Positions 44,552-52,953 of a DNA stretch of 64,000 bases are shown here, in pieces. The stretch spans positions 1 to 64,000 of the forward strand of contig CAMDUE010000013.1 of NCBI GenBank assembly GCA_945877575.1. The letters run 5' to 3'. The notes under the pieces are model-generated. The model saw nothing but the letters and a program-made list of their open reading frames with translations. It made no database searches and was not told the DNA's origin. A program made the translations under genes and the position numbers. The stretch is from Chitinophaga pinensis. Its GTDB lineage: Bacteria > Bacteroidota > Bacteroidia > NS11-12g > UBA955. How positions within the stretch are numbered: the stretch's first letter is position 1; the number at the start of each line of letters is the position of its first letter.

Positions 44552-46129
44552 ATGCAAAAATCATTACTTCTCATTTTATTTCTTTCCATCTTTTTCACTT
44601 CTCAAGCGCAAAACTTACCCATCGATTTTGAGATTAACAAGCATACTTTCAATGCTTTCGGGGGAACCCAATTCAGCAGAGTCAAAGATCCGTTAAGGCC
44701 AAATAACAACGTGGCCCTTTTCACCAATACCGCCGGAAGTCCATTCGAAGGGGCTTTTCTAGACCTTAAAGACGGCATCGTTTTAGATTCCTCTAAAAAG
44801 CTGTATTTTCAACTGTATCACGCAGAGGGCGACTCTTTTACCTTCCACATTAAGTTGGAACAAAGCACTTCTTCCCAACCCGAAGTCTACATCCAAAAGA
44901 CCTTTAAAACCACAAACTGGCATCTAGATTCGTTCGACTTTTCCAGAGCCAAAGTGGTTGGAACCGACGCATCCATCAGCGCCAAAGGAACCTACAAGAG
45001 AATCACCCTATTCTTTGAGGCCAACGAACTTAAAGCAGGTGATTATCACATTGATAACATTAAGGGATTCGTTTCATCCCCCGGAAACCAACAAAGTCCC
45101 GGAATCGCCCACTATGGGAAACTGGTATGGGCCGATGAGTTCAACTACTCGGGAAAACCCAAGCCCGAAAATTGGCACCATCAGGTAATTGCTCCCAACA
45201 ACGGTTCTTGGTTCAATGGAGAAATCCAACACTACACTGACAAACTCGACAATTCTTACGTCAGCAATGGAAGTCTCAAAATTGTTCTCAAAAAAGAACG
45301 CTATACCTACCAAAACAGCACTAAAGATTATACATCGGCTAGGCTGAATTCCAAATTTGCATTTACCTACGGGCGCATAGATGTACGAGCGAAACTCCCC
45401 GCCGGAAGCGGCGTTTGGCCAGCTATCTGGACCCTCGGAACCAATGTAGGAGAAACCGGAAACTACTGGGGCAAAGATGCCAATACCGTGGGCTGGCCCA
45501 AGTGCGGCGAAATGGATATTATGGAGAGCTGGGGACATAATCCGCGTTACGTTTCATCGGCGGTGCATACCCAGGCACGGTTCGGAGGGGTAGAAACGGG
45601 CGGCGCTTACCTTCCCGATCCCTATAACAATTATCACGTATATTCATTGGTATGGTCGCCCGAAAAACTCATGTTCTTCGTAGATAGCTCTGAAATTTAC
45701 ACCTATCAACCATCCTCTTTAACCGCTGACAATTGGCCCTTCACCAGAGATCAATACATCTTATTGAACGTGGCCGTTTTATCTCAAGTGGATGCCAACT
45801 TCGATTCCTCAAGAATGGAAATTGACTATGTCAGGGTCTATCAAAAAGGCGACGACAGCGGAACCTTGAAAACCCAAACCCTCCAGCAAAAGGGAAGTAT
45901 TTTCCCCAATCCCGTTCGTGAAACATTATTCATCCATCATTTAGAAACTTTTAACTTCTATTCCCTCTTTGACCTCAGCGGACGTGAAGTCCAATCAGGA
46001 TACATTTCCTCTTCTCAAGCAATTGATGTTCGCACTCTAAAACCCGGCATTTACCATTTAAATCTCGAACATCACAGATACGGATCCATGGAGTCAAGTA
46101 AAGCCACTTTCAAGATAATCAAGGAATAA
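44552..46129 (+). CDS. Secreted GH16 beta-glucanase with T9SS sorting domain
   Basis: 525 residues. Signal peptide 1-20 (SQAQ). A beta-sandwich, probably carbohydrate-binding, lies at about 22-170. The GH16 catalytic domain is at about 190-435 with KLVWADEFNYSG at its start and the nucleophile/acid motif GEMDIMES near residue 318 (E-x-D-x-x-E). A T9SS type A sorting domain is at about 448-525 (SIFPNPVRETLFI, then LKPGIYHLNLEH). GH16 members of this type hydrolyse beta-1,3(-1,4)-glucans such as laminarin; exact specificity is not visible. It should be exported to the surface by T9SS. Tandem hairpins follow the stop. Confidence 0.92.
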   Translation: MQKSLLLILFLSIFFTSQAQNLPIDFEINKHTFNAFGGTQFSRVKDPLRPNNNVALFTNTAGSPFEGAFLDLKDGIVLDSSKKLYFQLYHAEGDSFTFHIKLEQSTSSQPEVYIQKTFKTTNWHLDSFDFSRAKVVGTDASISAKGTYKRITLFFEANELKAGDYHIDNIKGFVSSPGNQQSPGIAHYGKLVWADEFNYSGKPKPENWHHQVIAPNNGSWFNGEIQHYTDKLDNSYVSNGSLKIVLKKERYTYQNSTKDYTSARLNSKFAFTYGRIDVRAKLPAGSGVWPAIWTLGTNVGETGNYWGKDANTVGWPKCGEMDIMESWGHNPRYVSSAVHTQARFGGVETGGAYLPDPYNNYHVYSLVWSPEKLMFFVDSSEIYTYQPSSLTADNWPFTRDQYILLNVAVLSQVDANFDSSRMEIDYVRVYQKGDDSGTLKTQTLQQKGSIFPNPVRETLFIHHLETFNFYSLFDLSGREVQSGYISSSQAIDVRTLKPGIYHLNLEHHRYGSMESSKATFKIIKE

Positions 46130-46193
46130 TTCCAAAATAGTCATGACTTTTTAGGATTTAATTCCAAAATAGTTATAACTTTTTTGGAATTTT
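46128..46193 (+). terminator. Two tandem hairpins after the GH16 gene
   Basis: Two imperfect copies (46128-46159, 46160-46193) of a palindromic unit AATTCCAAAA...TTTTGGAATT. The second is perfect over 10 nt and followed by T-rich DNA. Terminator or operator function is inferred. Confidence 0.55.
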
Positions 46194-46212
46194 TAATAAT
46201 ACCTATCAACTG

Positions 46213-46269
46213 CCCCGATACCCGACCCCCGACCCCCGATACCCGACCCCCGAAACCCAAAACCCGAAT
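46213..46269. repeat. Heptanucleotide repeat array R6
   Basis: About eight 7-nt units of CCGATAC/CCGACCC/CCGAAAC type, directly before the ATG of the EEP-family gene. Confidence 0.9.
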
Positions 46270-46271
46270 CA

Positions 46272-47204
46272 ATGAAACTCCTCCTACCCATATTACTCTC
46301 CATCCTCCCAACCTCCCTCTACCCCCTACCCTCTACCAACTACCAACGACCCACCTCCCTCTACCCCCTACCCTCTACCAACTACCTTGTACCCCCTACC
46401 CTCTACCAACTACCATGTACCATCATCTCTTTCAACATCCGCTACGATAACCCCGCAGATGGCATCAACGCTTGGCCACAAAGAAAGTCCGCCATAGCAT
46501 CCTTTGTGAAAGAAAAAAATCCCGATTTCTTGGGCATTCAAGAAGGACTTTCGCACCAAGTAAAATACCTCGACTCCCAGCTCAGCGAAACCCATCGATA
46601 CATTGGCGTAGGCCGAGACCACGGCGATGAACGCGGCGAATATTGCGCCCTTTTTTACAACTTTCACCGCTATGAACTCATTACCATGGAAAACATTCCC
46701 ACCACCGTTTGGCTCTCGCAAACTCCGCAAATTCCATCCAAAGGATGGGACGCTGCACTGCCCAGAATCGCCACTTTTGGCCAATTTCGAGACCTCCAAA
46801 CCGGCAAAATCCTCCTCGTCATCAACACCCACTTTGACCATATAGGCGCCACCGCCCGTCAAAAAAGCATGGCCCTCATCTACCTAATCATCACGCGCCA
46901 TCAGCACTCTTTCGACGGGGTCATTCTTCTTGGGGACATGAACCTCCCTCCCGATTCCAAACCCATAAAATGGATTTCCAAGCGCATGCGCGACTCTTAC
47001 TTTGACCAAGATCCTCGCGGCACCTTTAACGGATTCAACCCTTTGATGCACGCCCTAAATCCCGGCCCCCGCATTGATTACATTTTCACCAGCAGAAACC
47101 TAAATGTCACTTCCTGCTCCGTCGACTACCGCTTCCGCACTGACAGCTCTTCCTTGGGATATTTATCTGATCACTATCCCGTGATAATAGAAATTAGTAA
47201 CTAA
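46272..47204 (+). CDS. Endonuclease/exonuclease/phosphatase (EEP) family protein, secreted
   Basis: 310 residues. A short hydrophobic start (MKLLLPILLSIL) is followed by about 37 residues encoded by 7-nt repeats (SLYPLPSTNYQRPTSLYPL type, about 14-50), and then the EEP domain begins at once: IISFNIRYDN (metal Asn), FLGIQEGLSHQV (Glu), VINTHFDHIG, LLGDMNLPPDS and the final LSDHYPVIIE. The domain cleaves phosphodiesters or phosphomonoesters with a divalent metal. The active-site set is complete. The repeat stretch may act as a Pro/Tyr-rich linker between signal peptide and enzyme. The gene overlaps the convergent ATPase gene by 4 nt. Confidence 0.88.
   Translation: MKLLLPILLSILPTSLYPLPSTNYQRPTSLYPLPSTNYLVPPTLYQLPCTIISFNIRYDNPADGINAWPQRKSAIASFVKEKNPDFLGIQEGLSHQVKYLDSQLSETHRYIGVGRDHGDERGEYCALFYNFHRYELITMENIPTTVWLSQTPQIPSKGWDAALPRIATFGQFRDLQTGKILLVINTHFDHIGATARQKSMALIYLIITRHQHSFDGVILLGDMNLPPDSKPIKWISKRMRDSYFDQDPRGTFNGFNPLMHALNPGPRIDYIFTSRNLNVTSCSVDYRFRTDSSSLGYLSDHYPVIIEISN
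46311..46422 (+). repeat. Heptanucleotide repeat array R6b inside the EEP gene
   Basis: 7-nt units (CTACCCC, CTACCCT, CTACCAA) arranged in a larger repeated block of about 50 nt present twice plus a partial third. Coding, residues about 14-50. Confidence 0.93.
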
Positions 47205-48313
47205 ATCCAATCCCGAAAATTACTCCGATCAATAACCCCAATCTCAGGGTGGTATTCTGACAAAAAATTTGATGGAAAACGCACTTTACTGCCCACTTTC
47301 CATTTGAACTCGCGGGCTTCTATTTTTCCACCCGATTCTTCCAAATAATCAATCTCTCGCTGTGTGGTGGTGCGCCAAAAAAATGATCTGCAAAAATGTC
47401 CCTCATAAGCATTGCGCTTCCGGCGTTCCGATACCAAGAAGTTTTCCCATAACACACCTAAATCATTTCGTTGTTCTATGGGATTGAAATTATTGATGAT
47501 CGCATTTCGTATTCCGTTGTCTACAAAATAGATTTTCCGATTGTTCTTGATTTCATTTCTCAAGTTTCGACTGAAACTCGGCAACGTAAAAATGATAAAC
47601 GCCCTTTCCAACAGATCTATGTATTTGATGACCGTATTCTTGTCTATTTGCAGCAATTGTGCCAACTCATTAAACGATACCTCACTTCCTACCTGTAGCG
47701 CTAAAGCCATCAATAACTTTTCCAAAACATCGGGCTTCCTAATCCCCGTCAACGATAAGACATCTTGATACAAATAACTATCTGACAAACCTTTCAGTAT
47801 TCTCAATTCCAAATCTTGTCCATTGATCACGTCCGGATACATTCCAAATATCAAACGATGCTCTAACTGAGCATCCGCTTCCAAATATCCCACATGTCCC
47901 TCGAATTCCTTCCAACTAATAGGAAACAATTCAAATTCAAATTTCCTACCCGTCAAAGACTCCTGGGTGCTCTCATGAATCTGCAATGACGACGAACCAC
48001 TCACAAACAACTTCACGCCCGTCAATTGATCGACAATAATTTTGAGCGCATTTCCAATGTTGGGGATTTTCTGCGCCTCATCTACAAATACATACTTTTT
48101 CGTACCAATGATTCTTTTTAGGAGGGATGTATCAGCTTGCGCCAACATTGCCACTACAGACCGGTCGTCTCCATCCAGAAACAAATAATCATTGTTTTTC
48201 AAGATTTCCTTGATCAAGGTAGTTTTGCCCACCTGCCTCGGCCCAACAACAATGACCGCCTTATTTGTATGAACAACTTTTTCAATCTGACCTTTTAACA
48301 ATCTTGAAATCAT
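47201..48313 (-). CDS. AAA ATPase with DUF4143 domain (second copy)
   Basis: About 370 residues from the ATG at 48313 (a TTG two codons upstream is within the promoter box). Walker A VGPRQVGKTT at about 26-35, Walker B YVFVDEAQK near 80, LFVSGSSSLQI sensor-like motif, a winged-helix-like middle and a DUF4143 end with TTQREIDYLE and REFKW. It is the same broad family as the protein at 9066-10223 but diverged, so not a recent duplication. Both genes have symmetric repeats over their promoters. It overlaps the EEP gene by 4 nt at the 3' end. Role unknown. Confidence 0.88.
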   Translation of the reverse strand: MISRLLKGQIEKVVHTNKAVIVVGPRQVGKTTLIKEILKNNDYLFLDGDDRSVVAMLAQADTSLLKRIIGTKKYVFVDEAQKIPNIGNALKIIVDQLTGVKLFVSGSSSLQIHESTQESLTGRKFEFELFPISWKEFEGHVGYLEADAQLEHRLIFGMYPDVINGQDLELRILKGLSDSYLYQDVLSLTGIRKPDVLEKLLMALALQVGSEVSFNELAQLLQIDKNTVIKYIDLLERAFIIFTLPSFSRNLRNEIKNNRKIYFVDNGIRNAIINNFNPIEQRNDLGVLWENFLVSERRKRNAYEGHFCRSFFWRTTTQREIDYLEESGGKIEAREFKWKVGSKVRFPSNFLSEYHPEIGVIDRSNFRDWI

Positions 48314-48316
48314 ACT

Positions 48317-48324
48317 CAAAAGTA
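48317..48324 (-). promoter_or_regulatory. -7 promoter box of the second DUF4143 gene
   Basis: TACTTTTG on the minus strand, 3 nt before the ATG at 48313. Confidence 0.5.
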
Positions 48325-48338
48325 AGAAATTCCACCCT

Positions 48339-48406
48339 ATTCACCAATTTAATAGTGAATTCGGTGATTATATTCACCAATTTACATACAAATTCAGTGA
48401 ATTCAC
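48339..48406. repeat. Operator-like repeats upstream of the second DUF4143 gene
   Basis: ATTCACCAATTTA occurs twice (48339-48351, 48372-48384). GTGAATTCGGTGA and the perfect palindrome GTGAATTCAC (48397-48406) provide inverted copies. The block covers the expected -33 region, so repressor binding is plausible (inference). Confidence 0.7.
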
Positions 48407-48407
48407 C

Positions 48408-48536
48408 ACCGACTAACGACACTGGACCATCGACCATGGACTACCGACCACAGACCACCGACCACAGACCATGGACTACCGACCATGGACTACCGACCAA
48501 CGACCCTAGACCATCGACAATAGACCACAGACCATG
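48408..48536. repeat. Heptanucleotide repeat array R7
   Basis: About 18 units of CCGACCA/TGGACTA/CAGACCA type between the second DUF4143 promoter and the YwaF-like gene, running past that gene's stop into its last 14 or so codons. Confidence 0.95.
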
Positions 48537-49245
48537 CAACCCCAAACAACCCAAACGCTATCACATCCCCTTGAATGATGTACCACGGCCATGGGCCCAA
48601 AATGTCGAGAACGCTGGCTGTTTCCGGCTTGTGCATCAAAAAGAAATAGTTGGCCTCGCGGCCCGTGAAAACCACCAAATAGTTTACAGAAATGGCAATG
48701 AGGGTGAATATTTGAAGGTAGCCGTATGATTTCAATAAATCTTTGAACGTGATTCGGGGCATTCCCAAAACCAATAAGTGAATCACAAACATGACCAATC
48801 CAGTGTGCGATATCCAAAACTTACAATAGTTGTAGTGTGGGAATCCTTCGTTGAGAGCCGGGGTGATGATAGCGTTGAAGGTGAATACCCAAACAAAAAA
48901 GTATAAGACGTGCCACATCCAAATTTTGCGCTTGTAACTGTAGGCTAAGGCAACAAAGGCCAACCAATTACACGGATTGAGCGGTAAATCTTCGCCCCAA
49001 TTAAAGGGCACAAATGCAGGGTCATTAGAGGGAAGTAGTGAGACGTAAACTTTGACGACTTGCCAAATCAATACGTTAATAACCAACAACCAAGCAAAAA
49101 TCTGGGTGATTTTATGTTTACCATCTTCGGGTAATTTGCGAGCCCTATAGGTTAATACTCCGCATAAAAGTCCCACGAAAAAAACCGCCAACCAATGTTC
49201 GTATGTATTAGCACAAAAGTTTTTATTGGGTAAAAGATAGTTCAT
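48490..49245 (-). CDS. TIGR02206/YwaF-like integral membrane protein
   Basis: 251 residues with about seven hydrophobic helices (about 14-30, 48-68, 85-102, 108-125, 140-157, 175-195, 222-238), the pattern of the YwaF/TIGR02206 membrane family. FNWGEDLPLNPCNWLAF and FWISHTGLVMFVIHLLV are characteristic. Function is not established. The last about 14 residues (VVYCRWSRVVGR) are encoded by heptad array R7, so the natural C terminus has been replaced or extended. It lies 3 nt after the large BNR protein and probably shares its transcript. Confidence 0.8.
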   Translation of the reverse strand: MNYLLPNKNFCANTYEHWLAVFFVGLLCGVLTYRARKLPEDGKHKITQIFAWLLVINVLIWQVVKVYVSLLPSNDPAFVPFNWGEDLPLNPCNWLAFVALAYSYKRKIWMWHVLYFFVWVFTFNAIITPALNEGFPHYNYCKFWISHTGLVMFVIHLLVLGMPRITFKDLLKSYGYLQIFTLIAISVNYLVVFTGREANYFFLMHKPETASVLDILGPWPWYIIQGDVIAFGLFGVAWSVVYCRWSRVVGR

Positions 49246-49248
49246 GAC

Positions 49249-52200
49249 TTAAAATTTCTTTATTTCCGAACGCCACTTAATGCGCTTTCCTTCGGAATCC
49301 AGTTTATCTAAGAATGGAGAAACCGTGCCATTCAAGTAATTCCGAACCTCTGACGTCACCTTCTCAGTCTGCTTTTTCGCGTTGTCAATGGCAACCTGAA
49401 CATTCTCAGTTACCTGCTCAGAACCATTCAACAAGCCCGCAGCATTGTTCAAATGATCGTTCAGCCTGATGGTGGCATCTTCGTAAAAACGATACCCTTC
49501 TTCCAACATATATTTCAACTTCAACTGAGCCAAAGAATCAGTGATTTTCTTGCTCTCCTTCGTGTAACGCTGCTTCAAAGTATCTGACTCAAATTGCAAC
49601 TTGCCCATCGTTTCCAAAGAACGTTCAGCCTCCTTCAAGGCTTCGAACGATGAATAAGCCAACTGAACCACCTTCGCAAAATCAGCCGCACTAACCAATT
49701 TTTTACTGTAATCAGCACTCGAAAAAGGCGACTGACCCGATTCTTTCACTTCCACCCACACGCTATCTGCAAATTTCAACGTATCGCCCTCATTTCTGAT
49801 GACCATTTTATATTTACCCGGTGCCACTTCCATTCCCGATGGCAAATCCGATTTTTCATCCACCTTTCCGTGTTGTGGGAATCGAACACCGTCGCGAATC
49901 ATGCGATAAGGAATGCGGTACAACCCAGTACTATCTAGGCTAAAATGATGGGTTCTGATTTTTTCACCGGCTTCATTGTAAATAGTTCCAACCAGTTTCA
50001 GCTTTTCCCATTGATCTTTGTTCTTTTTCGAAACCGCCCAAACATCTATCTTCACCCCGCCCATTTTATTGGGTGCTTCAAATTCCGTATTCGCACCAAA
50101 ATGCATCCCTGCATTGCTCATGCTTTGCGCCAAATAACCCGGAGTGGTAGCCGCAATCTTAATTCCTTTCACAGAAATTGGAGCTTTCGCTGCCGATCCT
50201 GCCGCCAAATTTACCAACACATTTAGATGATCAAACACCCAAATTCCACGTCCAAAAGTGCCCACCACCAAATCATTCTCTCTGCTCTGAATTTTCAAAT
50301 CGGTCACCGGAACACTCGGAAATCCTTCCTTCCACTTCATCCAATCCTTGCCACCGTTTAAACTCATCCACAAGCCGCGGTCGGTTCCCATGAATACCAA
50401 GTTTTGATTCTGGGGATGAGGCAACACCGAATGTACATATCCCCATTCACCATCAGCAGCTGGGGCCGTTCCCAAAGCGGATGTCCAGGTTTTTCCAAAA
50501 TCGGTGGTTTTATACAAATAGGCGTTCCAATCGTTCTGACGGTAATTGTTGATGACCGCCCAACATTCTCCGGCGTTTTTGGGATTCACCCACAAGTAAG
50601 GAACCCAAGCTTCCTTGGGAGCGCCCTTTATGTTGAGTGCCACATTGCTCCATGAAGCTCCGCCATCTCGGGTCACTTGAATGTTTCCATCGTCGGTCCC
50701 CGCCCAAACAACTTTAGTATCACTCGCTGCTGGTGCAATGGCCAAAATAGTGCAATGGTTTTCCGCGCCGGTGGCGTCAACCGTTAACCCACCACTCTTT
50801 GCTTGCTGCAACTTCAGTTTGTTGTTGGTGGTCAAATCAGGAGAAATGATTTTCCAGCTGCGCCCTTGATCTGCCGAATAATGCACAAATTGACTTCCAA
50901 AATAAATCCCTGTATTCAAATTCGGATCAACCGCAATAGCAGCGTTCCAGTTGAATCTCAGTTCCACTCCTTGCGGGTGCTGAGGCTTTATTGGGATGGT
51001 TTGATGGGTTTTCGTATTGTAATGACTCACATTACCGCCTTGCCACATGGCATAACCTTCACCAGGCTTTCCGGGCATGGGAACGCAATCAAATCCGTCG
51101 CCAAACATCACCTCCTGCCATTCAAAATTCTTGATGCCGCCGTACTTCCAATGGTAAGCCGGACCCACCCAACTTCCGTTGTCTTGAAGTCCGCCGTAAA
51201 CATTGTATGGTAACTCATTATCAATATCAATATGGTAAAATTGCCCCACCGGAATGTTCTCAGCATAGCGCCAAGAATTGCCGCCATCGTACGAAATATT
51301 CAAGCCGCCGTCGTTTCCATTGATGATGTAATTGGGGTCTCTCGGATGAATCAAAAACGCATGATGATCAGGGTGAATCGCTCCCCAATCGGCCAAAATT
51401 CTCCAATGATTTCCAGCATCTTCACTCACACTCACCTGCGACCAAATAGAATATACACGGTTCTCATTCTCCGGATGGGCATATATTTCATGGTAATAAA
51501 ACGGCCTGTTGCCCGCATTTTCATCATCGGTAATGCGCTTCCAAGTCGCACCCCCATCGTTGCTTCGGTAAAATCCCGATTTCTTCGCTTCCACCAGCGC
51601 ATATACGCGGCTGGGTTGATTTCGGGGGATAGCAATTCCAATTCTACCCAATTCGCCTTCGGGCAAGCCACTCTCGGCGCCCAACTTTTTCCAAGTTTGT
51701 CCCGCATCATAAGTAACATAAAGTCCGCTTCCAGGACCGCCACTTCTGAACGTCCAAGGTTGTCTTTGGTAATCGTACATGCACGCAAACAACTTGTTAG
51801 GATTGCTCGGATCCATAACCAAATCAGCACAGCCGCTGCTGGCGTTGGTGTATAAAATCTTGTTCCATGTTTTTCCACCGTCGGTGGTTTTATAAACTCC
51901 GCGGGCATCGTTTGGTCCCCATACCGACCCCATAGCCGCCACGTAAATTTCTTGCGAATTTTTAGGATTAACAATGATTCTATGTATCGTTTTGGTGGCT
52001 TCCAAGCCCAAACATTTCCAAGTTTTTCCGCCGTCTAAACTCTTGTAAATTCCTTTTCCAGAATTGTGACTGTTCCGGGGATTCCCTTCTCCGGTACCTG
52101 CCCAAATTACATCAGGATTGTTGGGATCAACGGCCAAAGCGCCGATGCTCTGAACGTCTTGTTCATCAAAAATAGGCGTCCAGTTAAGTCCGCCGTTAGT

Positions 52201-52467
52201 GCTTTTCCAAACACCCCCACTCGCCGCACCGGCATAGATGGTTTGTCCATAGGTTTTATTGCTTGGCTCCACCGTCGGCACAGCCAACGCGGTGATACGT
52301 CCACTCATGGCCCCTGGTCCCAAATTTCGTTTGGGAATGGTTTTCATGGCGTGATTTACGGCTTGATTCCAAGGAATTTCTTGGGCATTTACTGTATTGC
52401 TCAATGAGGCACTGAAGGCGGTTGCAGCGAAAAGCATCCCCCGAAAAAACCATGAAAACTTCTTCAT
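49249..52467 (-). CDS. Large BNR/sortilin (VPS10)-type beta-propeller protein, secreted
   Basis: 1072 residues. Signal peptide 1-28 (VNAQE). Repeated BNR/Asp-box blades (KSTNGGLNWTPI, KSLDGGKTWKC, KTTDGGKTWNK, RSNDGGATWKR, VTRDGGASWSN, KTTDFGKTWTS, SLNGGKDWMK) make one or two large propellers over about 40-740, as in VPS10/sortilin-like and YCF48-like proteins often annotated as glycosyl hydrolases. A beta-sandwich follows, then a helical coiled-coil end (about 945-1060). No glycosidase active site is evident, so a binding role is as likely. No T9SS sorting domain is seen. First gene of a pair with the YwaF-like gene. Confidence 0.85.
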   Translation of the reverse strand: MKKFSWFFRGMLFAATAFSASLSNTVNAQEIPWNQAVNHAMKTIPKRNLGPGAMSGRITALAVPTVEPSNKTYGQTIYAGAASGGVWKSTNGGLNWTPIFDEQDVQSIGALAVDPNNPDVIWAGTGEGNPRNSHNSGKGIYKSLDGGKTWKCLGLEATKTIHRIIVNPKNSQEIYVAAMGSVWGPNDARGVYKTTDGGKTWNKILYTNASSGCADLVMDPSNPNKLFACMYDYQRQPWTFRSGGPGSGLYVTYDAGQTWKKLGAESGLPEGELGRIGIAIPRNQPSRVYALVEAKKSGFYRSNDGGATWKRITDDENAGNRPFYYHEIYAHPENENRVYSIWSQVSVSEDAGNHWRILADWGAIHPDHHAFLIHPRDPNYIINGNDGGLNISYDGGNSWRYAENIPVGQFYHIDIDNELPYNVYGGLQDNGSWVGPAYHWKYGGIKNFEWQEVMFGDGFDCVPMPGKPGEGYAMWQGGNVSHYNTKTHQTIPIKPQHPQGVELRFNWNAAIAVDPNLNTGIYFGSQFVHYSADQGRSWKIISPDLTTNNKLKLQQAKSGGLTVDATGAENHCTILAIAPAASDTKVVWAGTDDGNIQVTRDGGASWSNVALNIKGAPKEAWVPYLWVNPKNAGECWAVINNYRQNDWNAYLYKTTDFGKTWTSALGTAPAADGEWGYVHSVLPHPQNQNLVFMGTDRGLWMSLNGGKDWMKWKEGFPSVPVTDLKIQSRENDLVVGTFGRGIWVFDHLNVLVNLAAGSAAKAPISVKGIKIAATTPGYLAQSMSNAGMHFGANTEFEAPNKMGGVKIDVWAVSKKNKDQWEKLKLVGTIYNEAGEKIRTHHFSLDSTGLYRIPYRMIRDGVRFPQHGKVDEKSDLPSGMEVAPGKYKMVIRNEGDTLKFADSVWVEVKESGQSPFSSADYSKKLVSAADFAKVVQLAYSSFEALKEAERSLETMGKLQFESDTLKQRYTKESKKITDSLAQLKLKYMLEEGYRFYEDATIRLNDHLNNAAGLLNGSEQVTENVQVAIDNAKKQTEKVTSEVRNYLNGTVSPFLDKLDSEGKRIKWRSEIKKF

Positions 52468-52487
52468 TTAAATTCTTGCGTAAAAGT

Positions 52488-52504
52488 CAAAGTTAATAAA
52501 TTTG
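52488..52504. promoter_or_regulatory. Back-to-back divergent -7 boxes
   Basis: TAACTTTG on the minus strand (52488-52495, towards the BNR protein) and TAAATTTG on the plus strand (52497-52504, 4 nt before the phosphatase GTG) are separated by one base. Confidence 0.5.
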
Positions 52505-52508
52505 TTGA

Positions 52509-52940
52509 GTGAAGAAACGCATCTTATTTGTTTGTTTAGGAAACATTTGCAGAAGTCCGCTTGCCGAAGCCTTATTTACCAAAGAAATCTCCCTTCGTGG
52601 CCGCGAAAAGGAGTTCGAAGTTGATTCTTGCGGCACCAACGGATTTCACAACGGAGAGCAGGCCGACCCGCGCACTCGTGCCAACGCACTGAAGCACGGA
52701 GTTGAGGTCACATCCATCTCAAGGCAACTGACGGTGGGCGATCTCCACGACTTTGACCACATCATCACCATGGCCCGCGATGTTTACAACGGCGTTCTGC
52801 CTTATGCCAACACTCCCGCCTTGCGCTCCAAACTCGAATGCTGGGAAGTCCCCGACCCCTGGTACGGCGGCGACGAAGGTTTCGAAAAGGTCTTCCACAT
52901 CATTGATTCAAAGGTGAAAAATTTGTTGGAAAAGGTTTAA
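52509..52940 (+). CDS. Low-molecular-weight protein-tyrosine phosphatase
   Basis: 143 residues from a GTG start. The signature loop CLGNICRS (C-x5-R-S) is at about 9-16, and the general-acid Asp is in VPDPWYGG near 117. It is the normal length for the LMW-PTP family. It dephosphorylates phosphotyrosine or arsenate-like substrates in the cytoplasm. A -7 box ends 4 nt before the GTG. The heme-binding gene follows after 13 nt and may be co-transcribed. Confidence 0.93.
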   Translation: MKKRILFVCLGNICRSPLAEALFTKEISLRGREKEFEVDSCGTNGFHNGEQADPRTRANALKHGVEVTSISRQLTVGDLHDFDHIITMARDVYNGVLPYANTPALRSKLECWEVPDPWYGGDEGFEKVFHIIDSKVKNLLEKV

Positions 52941-52953
52941 TTTTACAAGAGCT

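Noticed and set aside
51232-51855. 207-residue plus-strand frame inside the BNR protein gene
   Set aside because: Antisense shadow of a propeller-coding region with clear family repeats on the other strand.
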